Part shown: piece by piece, positions 23,766 through 32,075 of the stretch
Position numbering within the stretch: position 1 is the first letter of the stretch
How the letters are laid out: the number at the start of each line of letters is the position of its first letter
NCBI RefSeq assembly: GCF_009908295.1
Contig: NZ_JAAALO010000005.1
Coordinates: forward strand, 481,077 to 545,076
Direction: 5' to 3'
Origin: Micromonospora rubida
Lineage (GTDB): Bacteria > Actinomycetota > Actinomycetes > Mycobacteriales > Micromonosporaceae
Length of the DNA stretch: 64,000 nt
Notes under the pieces: generated by a model
Databases searched by the model: none
Seen by the model: only the letters and a program-made list of their open reading frames with translations
Told to the model about the DNA's origin: nothing
Program-made: the position numbers and the translations under genes

Positions 23766-25336
23766 CAGTCGCTCTCCTTTCGACACCGAACATCCGCAGA
23801 AGGTGGCACTTCATCGCGCGCGAGGTATTCGTCGCGGATCGTCCGCTTGAGGACCTTGCCGCTCGGGTTGCGCGGCAACGCGTCGACGACGTGCCACTCG
23901 CGGGGCACCTTGTAGCGCGCCACGTGCTGCCGGACGTGGCCCTCCAGGGCCCCGACGTCGATCCGCGTCCCCGGGCGACCGACCACGAACGCGGCGATGC
24001 GCTCGCCGTACACCTCGTCGGGCACGCCGACCACGGCGACCTCGTCGACCGGCCCGTGGCGGGCGATGACCTCCTCGATCTCGCGCGGGAAGATGTTGAC
24101 CCCGCCCGCGATGATCATGTCCTTCTTCCGGTCGACGATGGTGATGAAGCCCTCCTCGTCGCGCACGGCCACGTCCCCGACGGAGAAGAACCCATCCGCG
24201 TCGTACCCGGCCCGGGTGGCCTCCTCGTCGTCGAGGTACCCGGCCAGCAGCAGCGGCGAGCGGGCGAACAGCTCGCCGGGCTCACCCGGGGAGACCTCGT
24301 TGCCGTCGTCGTCGGTGAGCCGGACCTCGTTCCAGAACCAGGGATGCCCGACACTGCCGGCCCGTCGCAGGGCGAACTCCGGGCGCAGGTTGGTGACGAT
24401 GGAGCACTCGGTCGAGCCGTACAGCTCGTGCACGTCGACGCCGGGGAACGCGGCGATCACCCACTCCTTCAGCGCGACCGGCAACGCGGCGGCGTTGAAG
24501 TACAGCGTCCGCAGCGCCGACAGGTCGTACCGGGCGGCCGGCTCCGCGCAGAACCGGCGGAGGTGCTGGGCGTGCGTGGGCACCAGGAACACCGTGGAGG
24601 CGCGGCTGTCCACCATCATGTCCAGCAGCCGCTCCGGATCCCAGGTCGGCAGCACGGTGCACGAGCCGCCGAGCATCGGGGCGGCGTAGGCGAACGCGAA
24701 CCCCGCGCCGTGGAACATCGGCGCGACCGCGATCGTGCTGCGGTTGGGGCCGAGCCCGTAGTCCAGCCCGACGCCGAACGCGGTGAGGACCCGTCCCCGG
24801 TGGGTCAGCAGGACGCCCTTGGGCCGCCCGGTCGTGCCGGACGTGTACGTGACGCAGAACGGGTCGAGCTCGTCGACGGGGACCTGCGGATCGACCGCGC
24901 GGCCCTGCCCCAGGAACGTCTCGTACCGCTCGCCGACCTCGCCGGCGAAGCTGAGCACGAGCGGCAGGTCGTCGAGCAGCCCGTCGACGTTGCCGGCCAG
25001 CTCGTCGGCCAGGATGATCCCCTTCGCCCGCGAGTGGGCGAGGATGTAGGCGTTGTCCGAGCTGTTGTTCTTCGTGTTCAGCGGTACGGTCGGGATGCCG
25101 GCCTTGGCCATCGCCGCCGATATCTCGAAGTACTCGTAGCGGTTGTTGCTCAGCACCGCGATCCGCTCACCGGGGGCGATGCCGCGCGCGAGCGTCGCGG
25201 ACGCGAGCCGGTTGGAGCGCTCGTCGAGCGCGCCGAACGTCACGGCGTGGTCGCCGTCGACGACCGCGACCCGACCGGGCGTGGCCCGGCCGAACTCGCG
25301 GATCCCGGCGGCCATGTTGAGCTGCACACCCTTCAC
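23765..25336 (-). CDS. fadD: Acyl-CoA synthetase (AMP-forming)
   Basis: ATP-dependent acid:CoA ligase of 523 residues. Motifs in order: YTSGTTGRPKG (P-loop), LYGSTECS, GYDADGFFSVGDVA, DRKKDMIIAGGVNIFP and the terminal catalytic Lys in NPSGKVLKRTI. The GTG at 25336 has AAAGGACGG at a suitable distance; internal GTG/ATG starts up to 21 bases later are possible. Activates an acid entering the operon's beta-oxidation; it complements the two CoA transferases that bracket it. Confidence 0.93.
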   Translation of the reverse strand: MKGVQLNMAAGIREFGRATPGRVAVVDGDHAVTFGALDERSNRLASATLARGIAPGERIAVLSNNRYEYFEISAAMAKAGIPTVPLNTKNNSSDNAYILAHSRAKGIILADELAGNVDGLLDDLPLVLSFAGEVGERYETFLGQGRAVDPQVPVDELDPFCVTYTSGTTGRPKGVLLTHRGRVLTAFGVGLDYGLGPNRSTIAVAPMFHGAGFAFAYAAPMLGGSCTVLPTWDPERLLDMMVDSRASTVFLVPTHAQHLRRFCAEPAARYDLSALRTLYFNAAALPVALKEWVIAAFPGVDVHELYGSTECSIVTNLRPEFALRRAGSVGHPWFWNEVRLTDDDGNEVSPGEPGELFARSPLLLAGYLDDEEATRAGYDADGFFSVGDVAVRDEEGFITIVDRKKDMIIAGGVNIFPREIEEVIARHGPVDEVAVVGVPDEVYGERIAAFVVGRPGTRIDVGALEGHVRQHVARYKVPREWHVVDALPRNPSGKVLKRTIRDEYLARDEVPPSADVRCRKESD

Positions 25337-25361
25337 CCGGTGCCGTCCTTTCCCGAGTCGG

Positions 25362-26159
25362 TCAGAGTCCGTAGCGGGCGAGCACGTCCCGCTTGCCGGG
25401 GATGAGGAACTTGCGGGTCATCCGGCCGGTGGTGAGCCACGCGATCGCGTCGCCGTTCCTGGTGCTCGCCAGCATCCGTTCGACCAGGTGCGGCGCGACG
25501 TCGTCGACGTGGTCGCAGAGGATGTTGAGCAGCCTGCGCTGCCGCGCCACCTGCTCCGGCGCGGCGGCGGCCTCGCGCAGCCACCCCTCGGTGATGAGGA
25601 TGCCGGGGCGGATCTGGCCGATCCGCACGCCGGTGCCGGTGACCTCCCTGGCCAGGGCCCGGGTGAAGGAGTCCAGGCCTCGCTTGGTGGCCGAGTAGAC
25701 CCCCATGCCGGGGCGGATCTGGCCGTCGCTGCCGCCGCCGAGCACGTTGAAGACCTGGCCGCCGCCGGCGGCGAGCATGCCGCGGACGGCGACCTGCGAC
25801 CCGTACACGGTGCCGAGCATGTTCGTGGTGACCATCGTCCGGACGTCCTCCGGCGCGGTCTCGACGATCCGCCGGGTGGTGTTGGCGACACCGGCGTTGT
25901 TGATCCACAGGTCGACGCCGCCCAGCGCGTCGACCGCGGCGCTCCACACCCGCTCGACCTGCGCGGCGTCGGTGACGTCCACGGCGAACCCGTGGACGGT
26001 GGCCGAGGCGGCGGCCAACGGGCGCAGCCGCGCGACGGCGTCGTCCACGGCCGTCCGGGTGCGCCCCGAGACGACGACGCGGTGCCCCCGCGAGAGCAGC
26101 TCGCGGGCGAGCGCGAAGCCGATCCCCCTGGTGCTGCCGGTGATGACTGCCTTACGCAT
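25362..26159 (-). CDS. SDR resembling NYC1/NOL chlorophyll b reductases (copy 1)
   Basis: A 265-residue short-chain dehydrogenase with TGSTRGIG, VDLWINNAG and YSATK. By eye it shares features with plant NOL/NYC1 outside the generic SDR core: the WINNAG block, an FNVLGGGSDG loop where NOL has NMDGAGSGG, RPG(I), and a C-terminal LNILCDHVDDVAPHLVERML segment matching FNIICELPETVARTLVPRM. The same features occur in the SDR at 52559. Role unproven; reduces a carbonyl in the same regulon. ATG at 26159 with GCAGGAG. Confidence 0.85.
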   Translation of the reverse strand: MRKAVITGSTRGIGFALARELLSRGHRVVVSGRTRTAVDDAVARLRPLAAASATVHGFAVDVTDAAQVERVWSAAVDALGGVDLWINNAGVANTTRRIVETAPEDVRTMVTTNMLGTVYGSQVAVRGMLAAGGGQVFNVLGGGSDGQIRPGMGVYSATKRGLDSFTRALAREVTGTGVRIGQIRPGILITEGWLREAAAAPEQVARQRRLLNILCDHVDDVAPHLVERMLASTRNGDAIAWLTTGRMTRKFLIPGKRDVLARYGL

Positions 26160-26198
26160 GACTGCTCCTGCCCACTCAAGTCGGGAGAACGGGTCCGG

Positions 26199-26849
26199 TC
26201 AGTCGCCGGCCAACCGGGCGACCGCGTCGGCCAGCGGCACCACGTCGGCGTACTTGGCGTCGAGGTCGAAGAGGTTGGCCTCGTGCGGGCCGGGATCGCG
26301 GTCGGCGCACGCCTCGCGCACCACCATCGGGCGGAACCCGTGCTGGAGGGCGTCGACCGCCGACGCGCGGACGCAGCCGCTGGTGGAGAAGCCGCCGAGC
26401 ACCACCGTGTCGACGCCGGCCGCGGTGAGCCAGGCGGCCAGCGAGGTGCCGGCGAAGGCGCTGGCGTAGTGCTTGTACACGACGTGCTCGCCCCGGGCGG
26501 GCGTCACCTGGGCCGAGAAGTCGCCGAGCGGGTTGCCGGCGGCGAACGCGGTCAGCCCCGGCACCTTCGCGGCGAACAGGGGCGCCTCGGCGCAGGACTC
26601 GTCGACGTACCGCACCGCGGTGAAGGCCACCGGAACCCGGGCCGCGCGGGCCGCCGCCACCATCGCGGCCATCGCGGCCAGCGCGGCGTCCGCGGTGGCC
26701 AGGAACAGCGGCGACGAGGGTACGGCGTACGCGGCGACCGGGTCGACCAGCACGAGCCCGGGCCGGGTGCCCCAGCCGAGCCTGCGGGCGAACCCGGCGC
26801 CGGCGTAGTCGGCATCGAGCGCGCCGCCGTGCGCGGCACCGTCGGACAT
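26199..26849 (-). CDS. Isochorismatase-like cysteine hydrolase (N-carbamoylsarcosine/maleamate amidase type)
   Basis: A 216-residue cysteine hydrolase with the triad visible: Asp in LVLVDPVAAY, Lys in VYKHYASAFAGTSL and Cys in GGFSTSGCVRASA. The YKHYxSAFxGTxL block is the mark of N-carbamoylsarcosine amidohydrolase and maleamate amidase relatives, which hydrolyse C-N bonds of half-amides or ureides. Inference: acts after the hydantoinase-type enzyme at 30541 opens a cyclic imide or hydantoin. It starts one base past the stop of the CoA transferase gene upstream. Confidence 0.9.
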   Translation of the reverse strand: MSDGAAHGGALDADYAGAGFARRLGWGTRPGLVLVDPVAAYAVPSSPLFLATADAALAAMAAMVAAARAARVPVAFTAVRYVDESCAEAPLFAAKVPGLTAFAAGNPLGDFSAQVTPARGEHVVYKHYASAFAGTSLAAWLTAAGVDTVVLGGFSTSGCVRASAVDALQHGFRPMVVREACADRDPGPHEANLFDLDAKYADVVPLADAVARLAGD

Positions 26850-26850
26850 C

Positions 26851-28053
26851 TCAGATCACCCCGTCCGCGCGGAGGGCCGCGCGCCGCTCGGCGCTCAGCC
26901 CGAGCAGGTCGCCGTACACCTCGTCGTTGTGCTGGCCCAGCTCGGGCCCGGCCCAGTTCACGGCGCCGGGGGTGGCGGACAGCTTCGGCACCGGCGCCTG
27001 CATCGGCAGCTCGCCGAACCGTTCGTGCGGCACCCGCACGATCGCCTCGCGGGCCGCGACGTGCGGGTCGGCGAGCAGGTCGGCGGCGGTGTAGATGCCG
27101 CCGGCCGGAACCCCGCCGGCGTGCAGCCGACCGAGCAGGTCGGCGGCGGTGTGGGTGGCGGTCCACTCGGCGATGAGCTCGTCGAGCTCGGTCTGGTGGG
27201 CGCCGCGCGCGCCGTGGCTGGCGTACCGGGGATCGTCGGCCAGCTCGGGGCGGCCCATGATCTCGGCGAGCCGGCGGAAGACGGTGTCCTGGTTGGCGGC
27301 GATCAGGATGTCGCCGCCCTCGGCGGTCGGGTACGCGTTGCTGGGCGCGACGTTGGGCAGGATCGCCCCGGTGCGCTCCCGCTGGTAACCGGCCACCGAC
27401 CACTCGGGCAGCAGCGACTCCATCATCGCCAGCACCGCCTCGTAGATCGCCGAGTCGACCACCTGGCCACGGCCGCTGCGCTCCCGGGCGTGCAGGGCGG
27501 CGAGGGTGCCGTACGCGGCGTAGGTCGCCGCGAGCGAGTCGCCGAGCGAGATTCCGGCCCGCGACGGAGGCCGGTCGGGCTCGCCGGTGACGTAGCGGAT
27601 GCCGCCCATGGCCTCGCCGATGGAGCCGAAGCCGGCGCGCGGCGAGTACGGCCCGGTCTGGCCGTAGCCGCTGACCCGGACCAGGATCAGGCGCGGGTTG
27701 AGCGCGCTGAGCACGTCGTAGCCGAGCCCCCACCGCTCCAGCGTGCCGGGGCGGAAGTTCTCCAGCAGCACGTCCGACTCGACCACCAGCCGGCGCAGCA
27801 GGTCCTGCCCGGCCTCGCTGCGCAGGTCGCAGGTGACCGACTTCTTGTTGCGGGCCACGACCGGCCACCACAGCGACTGGCCGTGCGGCTTCTCCCGGCC
27901 CCACTGACGCATGGGATCGCCCCGGCCGGGGTCCTCCAGCTTGATCACCTCGGCGCCGAAGTCGCCGAGGAGTTGGCCGCAGAACGGACCGGCGAGCAAC
28001 GTGCCGGTCTCCAAGACCCTGACGTCGGACAGTGCCCCATTCATGCGACGCAT
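26851..28053 (-). CDS. CaiB/BaiF (family III) CoA transferase
   Basis: A 400-residue family III CoA transferase with LLGDFGAEVIKLEDPG, VARNKKSVTCDLRS, LLENFRPGTLERWGLG and the catalytic Asp in AGISLGDSLAA. Two ATGs (28053 and 28044) are possible; neither has a strong ribosome site. It is the first gene of the 14-gene minus-strand operon, with an IclR-type palindrome 11-25 bases upstream of the first ATG, so expression of the whole operon probably depends on that site. Confidence 0.92.
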   Translation of the reverse strand: MRRMNGALSDVRVLETGTLLAGPFCGQLLGDFGAEVIKLEDPGRGDPMRQWGREKPHGQSLWWPVVARNKKSVTCDLRSEAGQDLLRRLVVESDVLLENFRPGTLERWGLGYDVLSALNPRLILVRVSGYGQTGPYSPRAGFGSIGEAMGGIRYVTGEPDRPPSRAGISLGDSLAATYAAYGTLAALHARERSGRGQVVDSAIYEAVLAMMESLLPEWSVAGYQRERTGAILPNVAPSNAYPTAEGGDILIAANQDTVFRRLAEIMGRPELADDPRYASHGARGAHQTELDELIAEWTATHTAADLLGRLHAGGVPAGGIYTAADLLADPHVAAREAIVRVPHERFGELPMQAPVPKLSATPGAVNWAGPELGQHNDEVYGDLLGLSAERRAALRADGVI

Positions 28054-28063
28054 CGTAGGGCCC

Positions 28064-28078
28064 GGATACGTCGTTTCG
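28064..28078. promoter_or_regulatory. IclR-type operator (site 1)
   Basis: GGATACGTCGTTTCG: core GATAC-N3-GTTTC, one mismatch from the GAAAC-N3-GTTTC dyad found at other promoters. The following bases (CGTTTCGCTAGGGGGAAC) recur almost exactly at 46124. It lies immediately upstream of the 14-gene operon. Confidence 0.6.
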
Positions 28079-28118
28079 CTAGGGGGAACAAAGCGGGCGA
28101 TGGTCTTGCCGCGCTCAC

Positions 28119-28133
28119 GGAAACAGTGTTTCC
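28119..28133. promoter_or_regulatory. IclR-type operator (site 2, perfect palindrome)
   Basis: GGAAACAGTGTTTCC is a perfect 7-1-7 dyad and the best copy in the window. It continues into CATTG, as do the sites at 31999 and 36566. It lies upstream of the cupin gene at 28267 and across from the divergent operon start. E. coli IclR sites have the form TGGAAA-N3-TTTCCA, which this resembles. Confidence 0.7.
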
Positions 28134-28266
28134 ATTGCAGCCATGCTGGTCCCGGACGACACCGATCTCACCATCGCCGGCCACCGGGCGCCCTGACGCC
28201 TCCGGCCGGGGGCGCCGCCCGCAACGCCGCCGGGACGACCCTGAAACGCGAACTGAGGAGCAGCGG

Positions 28267-29133
28267 GTGCGAGCGCACGTCGAACTGATTCACGAAAACG
28301 ACTACATCTGGCACGTCGGGGAGCTGCCGCACGGCGAGGGCGGGGCCCGCGAACGCCGGCTCTCGGTGGACGAGGAGGACGGGTCGTCGTCCCTGTCGCT
28401 GAGCTTCGACAGCGACTGGGGGCGCGGGCCGGGCGTGCCGCACGCCGACACCGAGTTCTTCGTGCAGTCCGGCTCGCTGACCTACGGCGGCCAGGAGATC
28501 GGCCCCGGCGGCTACCTCCAGGTGCCCCGGGGCGTACCGATGGACTGGATCAAGATCCGCGAGGGCTCGTCGGTGCTGCACTGGCGCGAGTACGGCGACT
28601 GCGGTTTCGACGTCGGGAAGGCGCAGTGGGATCCGGCCTCCGCGCGCTGGGACACCGCCGTCGGCGAGGTGACGGTGAAGGACTCCAACGCCATGGAGTG
28701 GACCGCCGCCCCGACGATCGGGCCGATCACCCCGCTCTACATCAAGCTGCTGCACCGCGACCCGGTGACCAACTTCTACACCCGGCTGATCCGGGCCCAC
28801 AAGGGCTGGAGCGACCACCGGCTGGCCCACCACCCCTGCTACGAGGAGTTCTACACGCTCGGCGGAAAGATGGCGTACAACTTCGGCGACATCGACGAGG
28901 GCACCTACTGCTTCCGGCCGGCCGGGGTGAAGCACGGCCACTTCGTCGCCGAGACCGACATCGACTGGATCATCCGGTCGGACGGCGAGCTGATCAACTG
29001 GTACACCACCGACGAGTGGGTCAAGTGGGGCGGCACGGCGACCAACTACCACGAGCACGACGAGGCACCGGTCATCTCCAGCCTGCCGGTGCGGTCCCGA
29101 TCGCGGGGCCCGTGGAGCGGCGACGGAATGTAG
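28267..29133 (+). CDS. DUF4437-like bicupin protein
   Basis: A 288-residue protein with two cupin-like halves: the first with PHADTEFFVQSGSLTYGGQ and GGYLQVPRG, the second with HPCYEEFYTLGGKMAYNFGD and AGVKHGHFV, where His/Glu metal ligands remain visible. The GTG at 28267 has AGGAG eight bases upstream, which decides the start within a longer open frame. It is divergent from the 14-gene operon and shares its operator region. Metal-dependent isomerase, oxygenase or binding function cannot be told apart. Confidence 0.8.
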   Translation: MRAHVELIHENDYIWHVGELPHGEGGARERRLSVDEEDGSSSLSLSFDSDWGRGPGVPHADTEFFVQSGSLTYGGQEIGPGGYLQVPRGVPMDWIKIREGSSVLHWREYGDCGFDVGKAQWDPASARWDTAVGEVTVKDSNAMEWTAAPTIGPITPLYIKLLHRDPVTNFYTRLIRAHKGWSDHRLAHHPCYEEFYTLGGKMAYNFGDIDEGTYCFRPAGVKHGHFVAETDIDWIIRSDGELINWYTTDEWVKWGGTATNYHEHDEAPVISSLPVRSRSRGPWSGDGM

Positions 29134-29238
29134 TGGCGACGGGAGGTGCCGCAGCCGGGTTCTCACCGCCGCGGCGCCTCCCGGTCACGCCTACCGCGCG
29201 TGCCGAGATCCGTAGGAGGCCGTCGCGCGTCTGCCTCT

Positions 29239-29260
29239 CGGTGCCATCGCGATGGCACCG
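29239..29260. promoter_or_regulatory. Perfect 22-bp palindrome
   Basis: The arms CGGTGCCATCG and CGATGGCACCG abut with no spacer. With no loop it is a poor terminator; it looks like a protein-binding dyad between the cupin gene and the DHFR-like gene. The site is not related to the GGAAAC-type operators. Confidence 0.5.
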
Positions 29261-29396
29261 GCTACCTTCAAGAATCATGTTGGGGTGCAGGTGGTCTCAG
29301 CGGCCTGCGCTCGACCAACTGGGACTGCCCGCGGGCGAGCGCAGGCCCGTCCAGATCGACGACTTCACGAGACAGGCTGTGTGTACCGCGAGCTTG

Positions 29397-29425
29397 CTGA
29401 CGCGGTGCCGAAGTGGCGTTAGAGT
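29397..29425 (+). promoter_or_regulatory. Putative leaderless promoter of the DHFR-like gene
   Basis: CTGACG (29397-29402), 17 bases, TAGAGT (29420-29425), then ATG after eight bases; no ribosome site precedes that ATG. This geometry supports leaderless initiation at 29434. Confidence 0.4.
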
Positions 29426-29433
29426 CGCCGGGC

Positions 29434-29991
29434 ATGGGACTCCTTACCTTCAGCCTCAACCTCACTCTGGACGGTTGCGTCGACCATCAGGAGGGGATCG
29501 CCGATGATGAGACGCACGCCTTCTTCACCCGTCTCATGGACGAGTGCGGGGCAATGCTGTGGGGTCGCGTCACCTACGAGATGATGGAGGGCGACTGGCC
29601 GGCCGTCGCCCGCGGCGACGAGGAGGCGCCGCCGGCCATACGCGAGTGGGCGGTCAAGCTGGAGGTTAAACCCAAGTACGTGGTGTCGTCGACGCGTAAG
29701 GACTTCCCGTGGGCCAACAGCCACCACATCGCCGGTGATCTGCGCGAGGGCGTGCAGAAGCTCAAGGACGTGACGCCGGCCGGGGTCCTCCTGGGAAGCG
29801 GCAAGCTCGCGACCGAGCTCGACCGGCTGGACCTGATTGACGAGTACAAGATGCTTGTCCATCCCAGGATCGCCGGCCACGGCCCGACGCTGTACCAGGG
29901 CGGGCTGCCCGGCACGCGACAGCTCGAGCTGCTCTCGGCGGAGCCGCTCCGCAACGGCGCGGTGGCCATGCACTACCGCCGCGCGCGCTGA
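29434..29991 (+). CDS. Dihydrofolate-reductase-like (RibD C-terminal) protein
   Basis: A 185-residue protein of the DHFR/RibD-C superfamily: LTFSLNLTLDGCVDH at the start, AMLWGRVTYEMM, KYVVSSTRKDF, GVLLGSGKLATEL and LMVHP-like DEYKMLVHPRIAGHGPTL. Such proteins are common in actinomycetes and rarely characterised; NADPH-dependent reduction is the default guess. It is isolated, between a cupin gene and an IS fragment, and probably not part of the surrounding catabolic units. A GTG 21 bases upstream is an alternative start. Confidence 0.85.
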   Translation: MGLLTFSLNLTLDGCVDHQEGIADDETHAFFTRLMDECGAMLWGRVTYEMMEGDWPAVARGDEEAPPAIREWAVKLEVKPKYVVSSTRKDFPWANSHHIAGDLREGVQKLKDVTPAGVLLGSGKLATELDRLDLIDEYKMLVHPRIAGHGPTLYQGGLPGTRQLELLSAEPLRNGAVAMHYRRAR

Positions 29992-30181
29992 ATCACAGGA
30001 GTCCGTCGCCGCCCGCTCACCGGCAGCGCGGCGTCCTCACTGCGCTCGCCGTGGGGGCCAGTGCCCTGGCAACCGACTCCAATTGATCCATGGCCCTGAT
30101 CAGCGGGACAAGCACATGCGTCGGCTCGATGCTCACGTCGGTGGACAGGCAACGAGCCAGCCTCGTGGTGGCCGCATAGAC

Positions 30182-30518
30182 CTAGTGTCGCGTGTCTGAG
30201 GTCCTTTGACGGTTGGCTTTGGTGAGGATCTGATCGGCGGTCTTGGTCCAGCTGAACGGCTGGCAGCGTTGGTTGTAGGCGTCGATGAACGTGCGGATCG
30301 CGTGGATGAGGTCGGGGACGCTGGTGAAGGTTCCGCGGCGGATGGCCTGGCGGGTGATGACGCCGAAGAAGATCTCGACCATGTTCATCCATGAGGCGCT
30401 GGTCGGGGTGAAGTGCATGGTGATCCGTGGGTTGCGTGTGAGCCAGGCTTTGACGTTCGGGTGGTTGTGGGTGGCATAGTTGTCCGCCACGACACGCAGC
30501 GTGGAGGAGATATCCGTT
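30182..30518 (-). mobile_element. IS630-family transposase C-terminal remnant
   Basis: Only the last about 110 codons of a DDE transposase are present: the second Asp in RVVADNYATHNHPNVK, the SASWMNMVEIFF block with the terminal Glu, and QPFSWTKTADQIL. The N-terminal half with the first Asp is absent; similarity starts about 30518 and the flank beyond belongs to the 3' side of the hydantoinase gene. No intact terminal repeats or target duplication were recognised. It is dead, and marks a past rearrangement between the DHFR-like gene and the hydantoinase gene. Confidence 0.85.
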
Positions 30519-30540
30519 CCTCAGGGCGGCGGAGTGGATG

Positions 30541-31962
30541 TCAACGGGCGACGTACTTCCCTCGCGGCGGGCCGGTGACCGCGCCGTCCCGGAACGCGAC
30601 GTGCCCACGTACCACCGTGGCGACCGGCCAGCCGCGGACCTTGCGCCCCTCGAACGGGCAGTGGTCCTGCCCGGACAGCAGCAGGTCGGCCGTGACCTCC
30701 TGCTCCAGGTCGGGGTCGACGATCGCGAGGTCGGCGTCCGCGCCCACCACGAGGTTGCCCTTGCGCCCCCACAGCCCATAGGCCCGCGCCGGGTTCGCCG
30801 AGGCCAGCTCCGCGACCCGGGCCGGCGACAGCCCGCGCTTGTGCATCCCCTCGCTGATCAGCAGCGGGTAGAGCAGCGCGGTGCCGCCGAAGCCGGGCAG
30901 GGCCGGCCAGAGTTCGGTGCCCTTGTTCTCCTCAAGGCAGCACGCGTGATCGGAGGCCACCCAGTCGACCGAGCCGTCGAGCACGCCGGCCCACAGCGCC
31001 TCGGTGTCGGCCACCGTGCGGATCGGGGGGTTCACCTTGCCGGCCAGCCCGGTCAGCGCGTCGTAGGACAGGCAGAGGTGGTGCAGGGTGACCTCGGCCC
31101 GGATGTCGGCACCGGGCAGCGCGGCGCGGGCCGCCCGGGCCGCGTCCAGCGCGTCGGCCGAGGAGAGGTGCAGCAGGTTGACCGGGCAGCCGGTGGCCCC
31201 GGCCAGGGTGGTGGCCTCGCCGATCGCGACCCGCTCGGTGAGCGGCGGGCGGGCGTCGGAGTAGGCCTTGAGGGTCTGCGGGTCGCCGGCCGCCCGGACC
31301 CGGTCGATGAAGAGCCGCATCAGCTCGGACTGCTCGCAGTGCAGCGACAGCGAGACGCGCCGGTCCGGGCCGTTGGCCGCCGCGACCGCCTCCATGATCT
31401 GGTAGAGGTGCCCAAGATCGTATTCGTCGCTCATCGTGAAGGACTTGGCGTCGCGCGAGTCCGCGCTGAGGTTGAATCCCTTGTAGAACATGTAGTACTT
31501 GAACGACGACACGCCGTGCTCGCCGACCAGCGCGGGCACCTCGCCGATCTGCGCGGTGTCCATCGGCGCGAGGTGGAAGCCGTAGTCGGTGTGGGCACGC
31601 CCACCCACGGCCGCGAGCACCTCCGGGAAGATCTCGCCGTACGGGCCGGTGCGGTTGAGGTAGTGCTGCCCGGTCCGGAAGTACGACAGCACCGTGGTCG
31701 CCCCGCCGACCAGGGAGGAGCGGGTCTCCTCGGCGGCGTCCTCGGCGAGCGACCGGTAGATGCCCAGGTGGTAGTGCGCGTCCACCGCACCGGGGAAGAC
31801 CAGCTTGGCGTCGGCGTCGAGCACCTCGGCGGCGTCGGCCGGGTCGAGGTCCACCCCGATGGCGGCGATCCGGCCGTCACGGGTGGCGAGATCAGCCCGC
31901 ACCGTTCCCACGTACGGCAGCACCAGCGTGCCCCCCTTGACCAGCAGGTCGTAACGCGCCAC
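30541..31962 (-). CDS. Dihydropyrimidinase/hydantoinase-type cyclic amidohydrolase
   Basis: A 473-residue amidohydrolase that would open a cyclic amide, imide or hydantoin. The HxH metal motif is in FPGAVDAHYHLGIY, the bridging carboxylated Lys in SSFKYYMFYKG, further His in SLSLHCEQ and NLLHLSS, and the catalytic Asp in WVASDHACC. The GTG at 31962 has AAGGGGG before it. Divergent from a CoA transferase with a GGAAAC-type operator between. Together with the half-amidase-like hydrolase at 26199 and the nitrilase at 46150 it suggests cyclic imide/ureide breakdown; imidase or allantoinase-like specificity cannot be read from sequence. Confidence 0.9.
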   Translation of the reverse strand: MARYDLLVKGGTLVLPYVGTVRADLATRDGRIAAIGVDLDPADAAEVLDADAKLVFPGAVDAHYHLGIYRSLAEDAAEETRSSLVGGATTVLSYFRTGQHYLNRTGPYGEIFPEVLAAVGGRAHTDYGFHLAPMDTAQIGEVPALVGEHGVSSFKYYMFYKGFNLSADSRDAKSFTMSDEYDLGHLYQIMEAVAAANGPDRRVSLSLHCEQSELMRLFIDRVRAAGDPQTLKAYSDARPPLTERVAIGEATTLAGATGCPVNLLHLSSADALDAARAARAALPGADIRAEVTLHHLCLSYDALTGLAGKVNPPIRTVADTEALWAGVLDGSVDWVASDHACCLEENKGTELWPALPGFGGTALLYPLLISEGMHKRGLSPARVAELASANPARAYGLWGRKGNLVVGADADLAIVDPDLEQEVTADLLLSGQDHCPFEGRKVRGWPVATVVRGHVAFRDGAVTGPPRGKYVAR

Positions 31963-31998
31963 CGCGCACCCCCTTCATGTCCTTGGTGTTTCGGACAA

Positions 31999-32013
31999 TG
32001 TAACGGGGTTTCC
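31999..32013. promoter_or_regulatory. IclR-type operator (site 3)
   Basis: TGTAACGGGGTTTCC: core GTAAC-N3-GTTTC with one mismatch, followed by ATTG as at the other sites. It lies between the divergent hydantoinase and CoA-transferase genes. Confidence 0.55.
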
Positions 32014-32075
32014 ATTGTTGAGAAAGGGCGGTTAGATTGGCGTCCCGAACCTCGACCGGTCCCAGCGGAGGTCCC

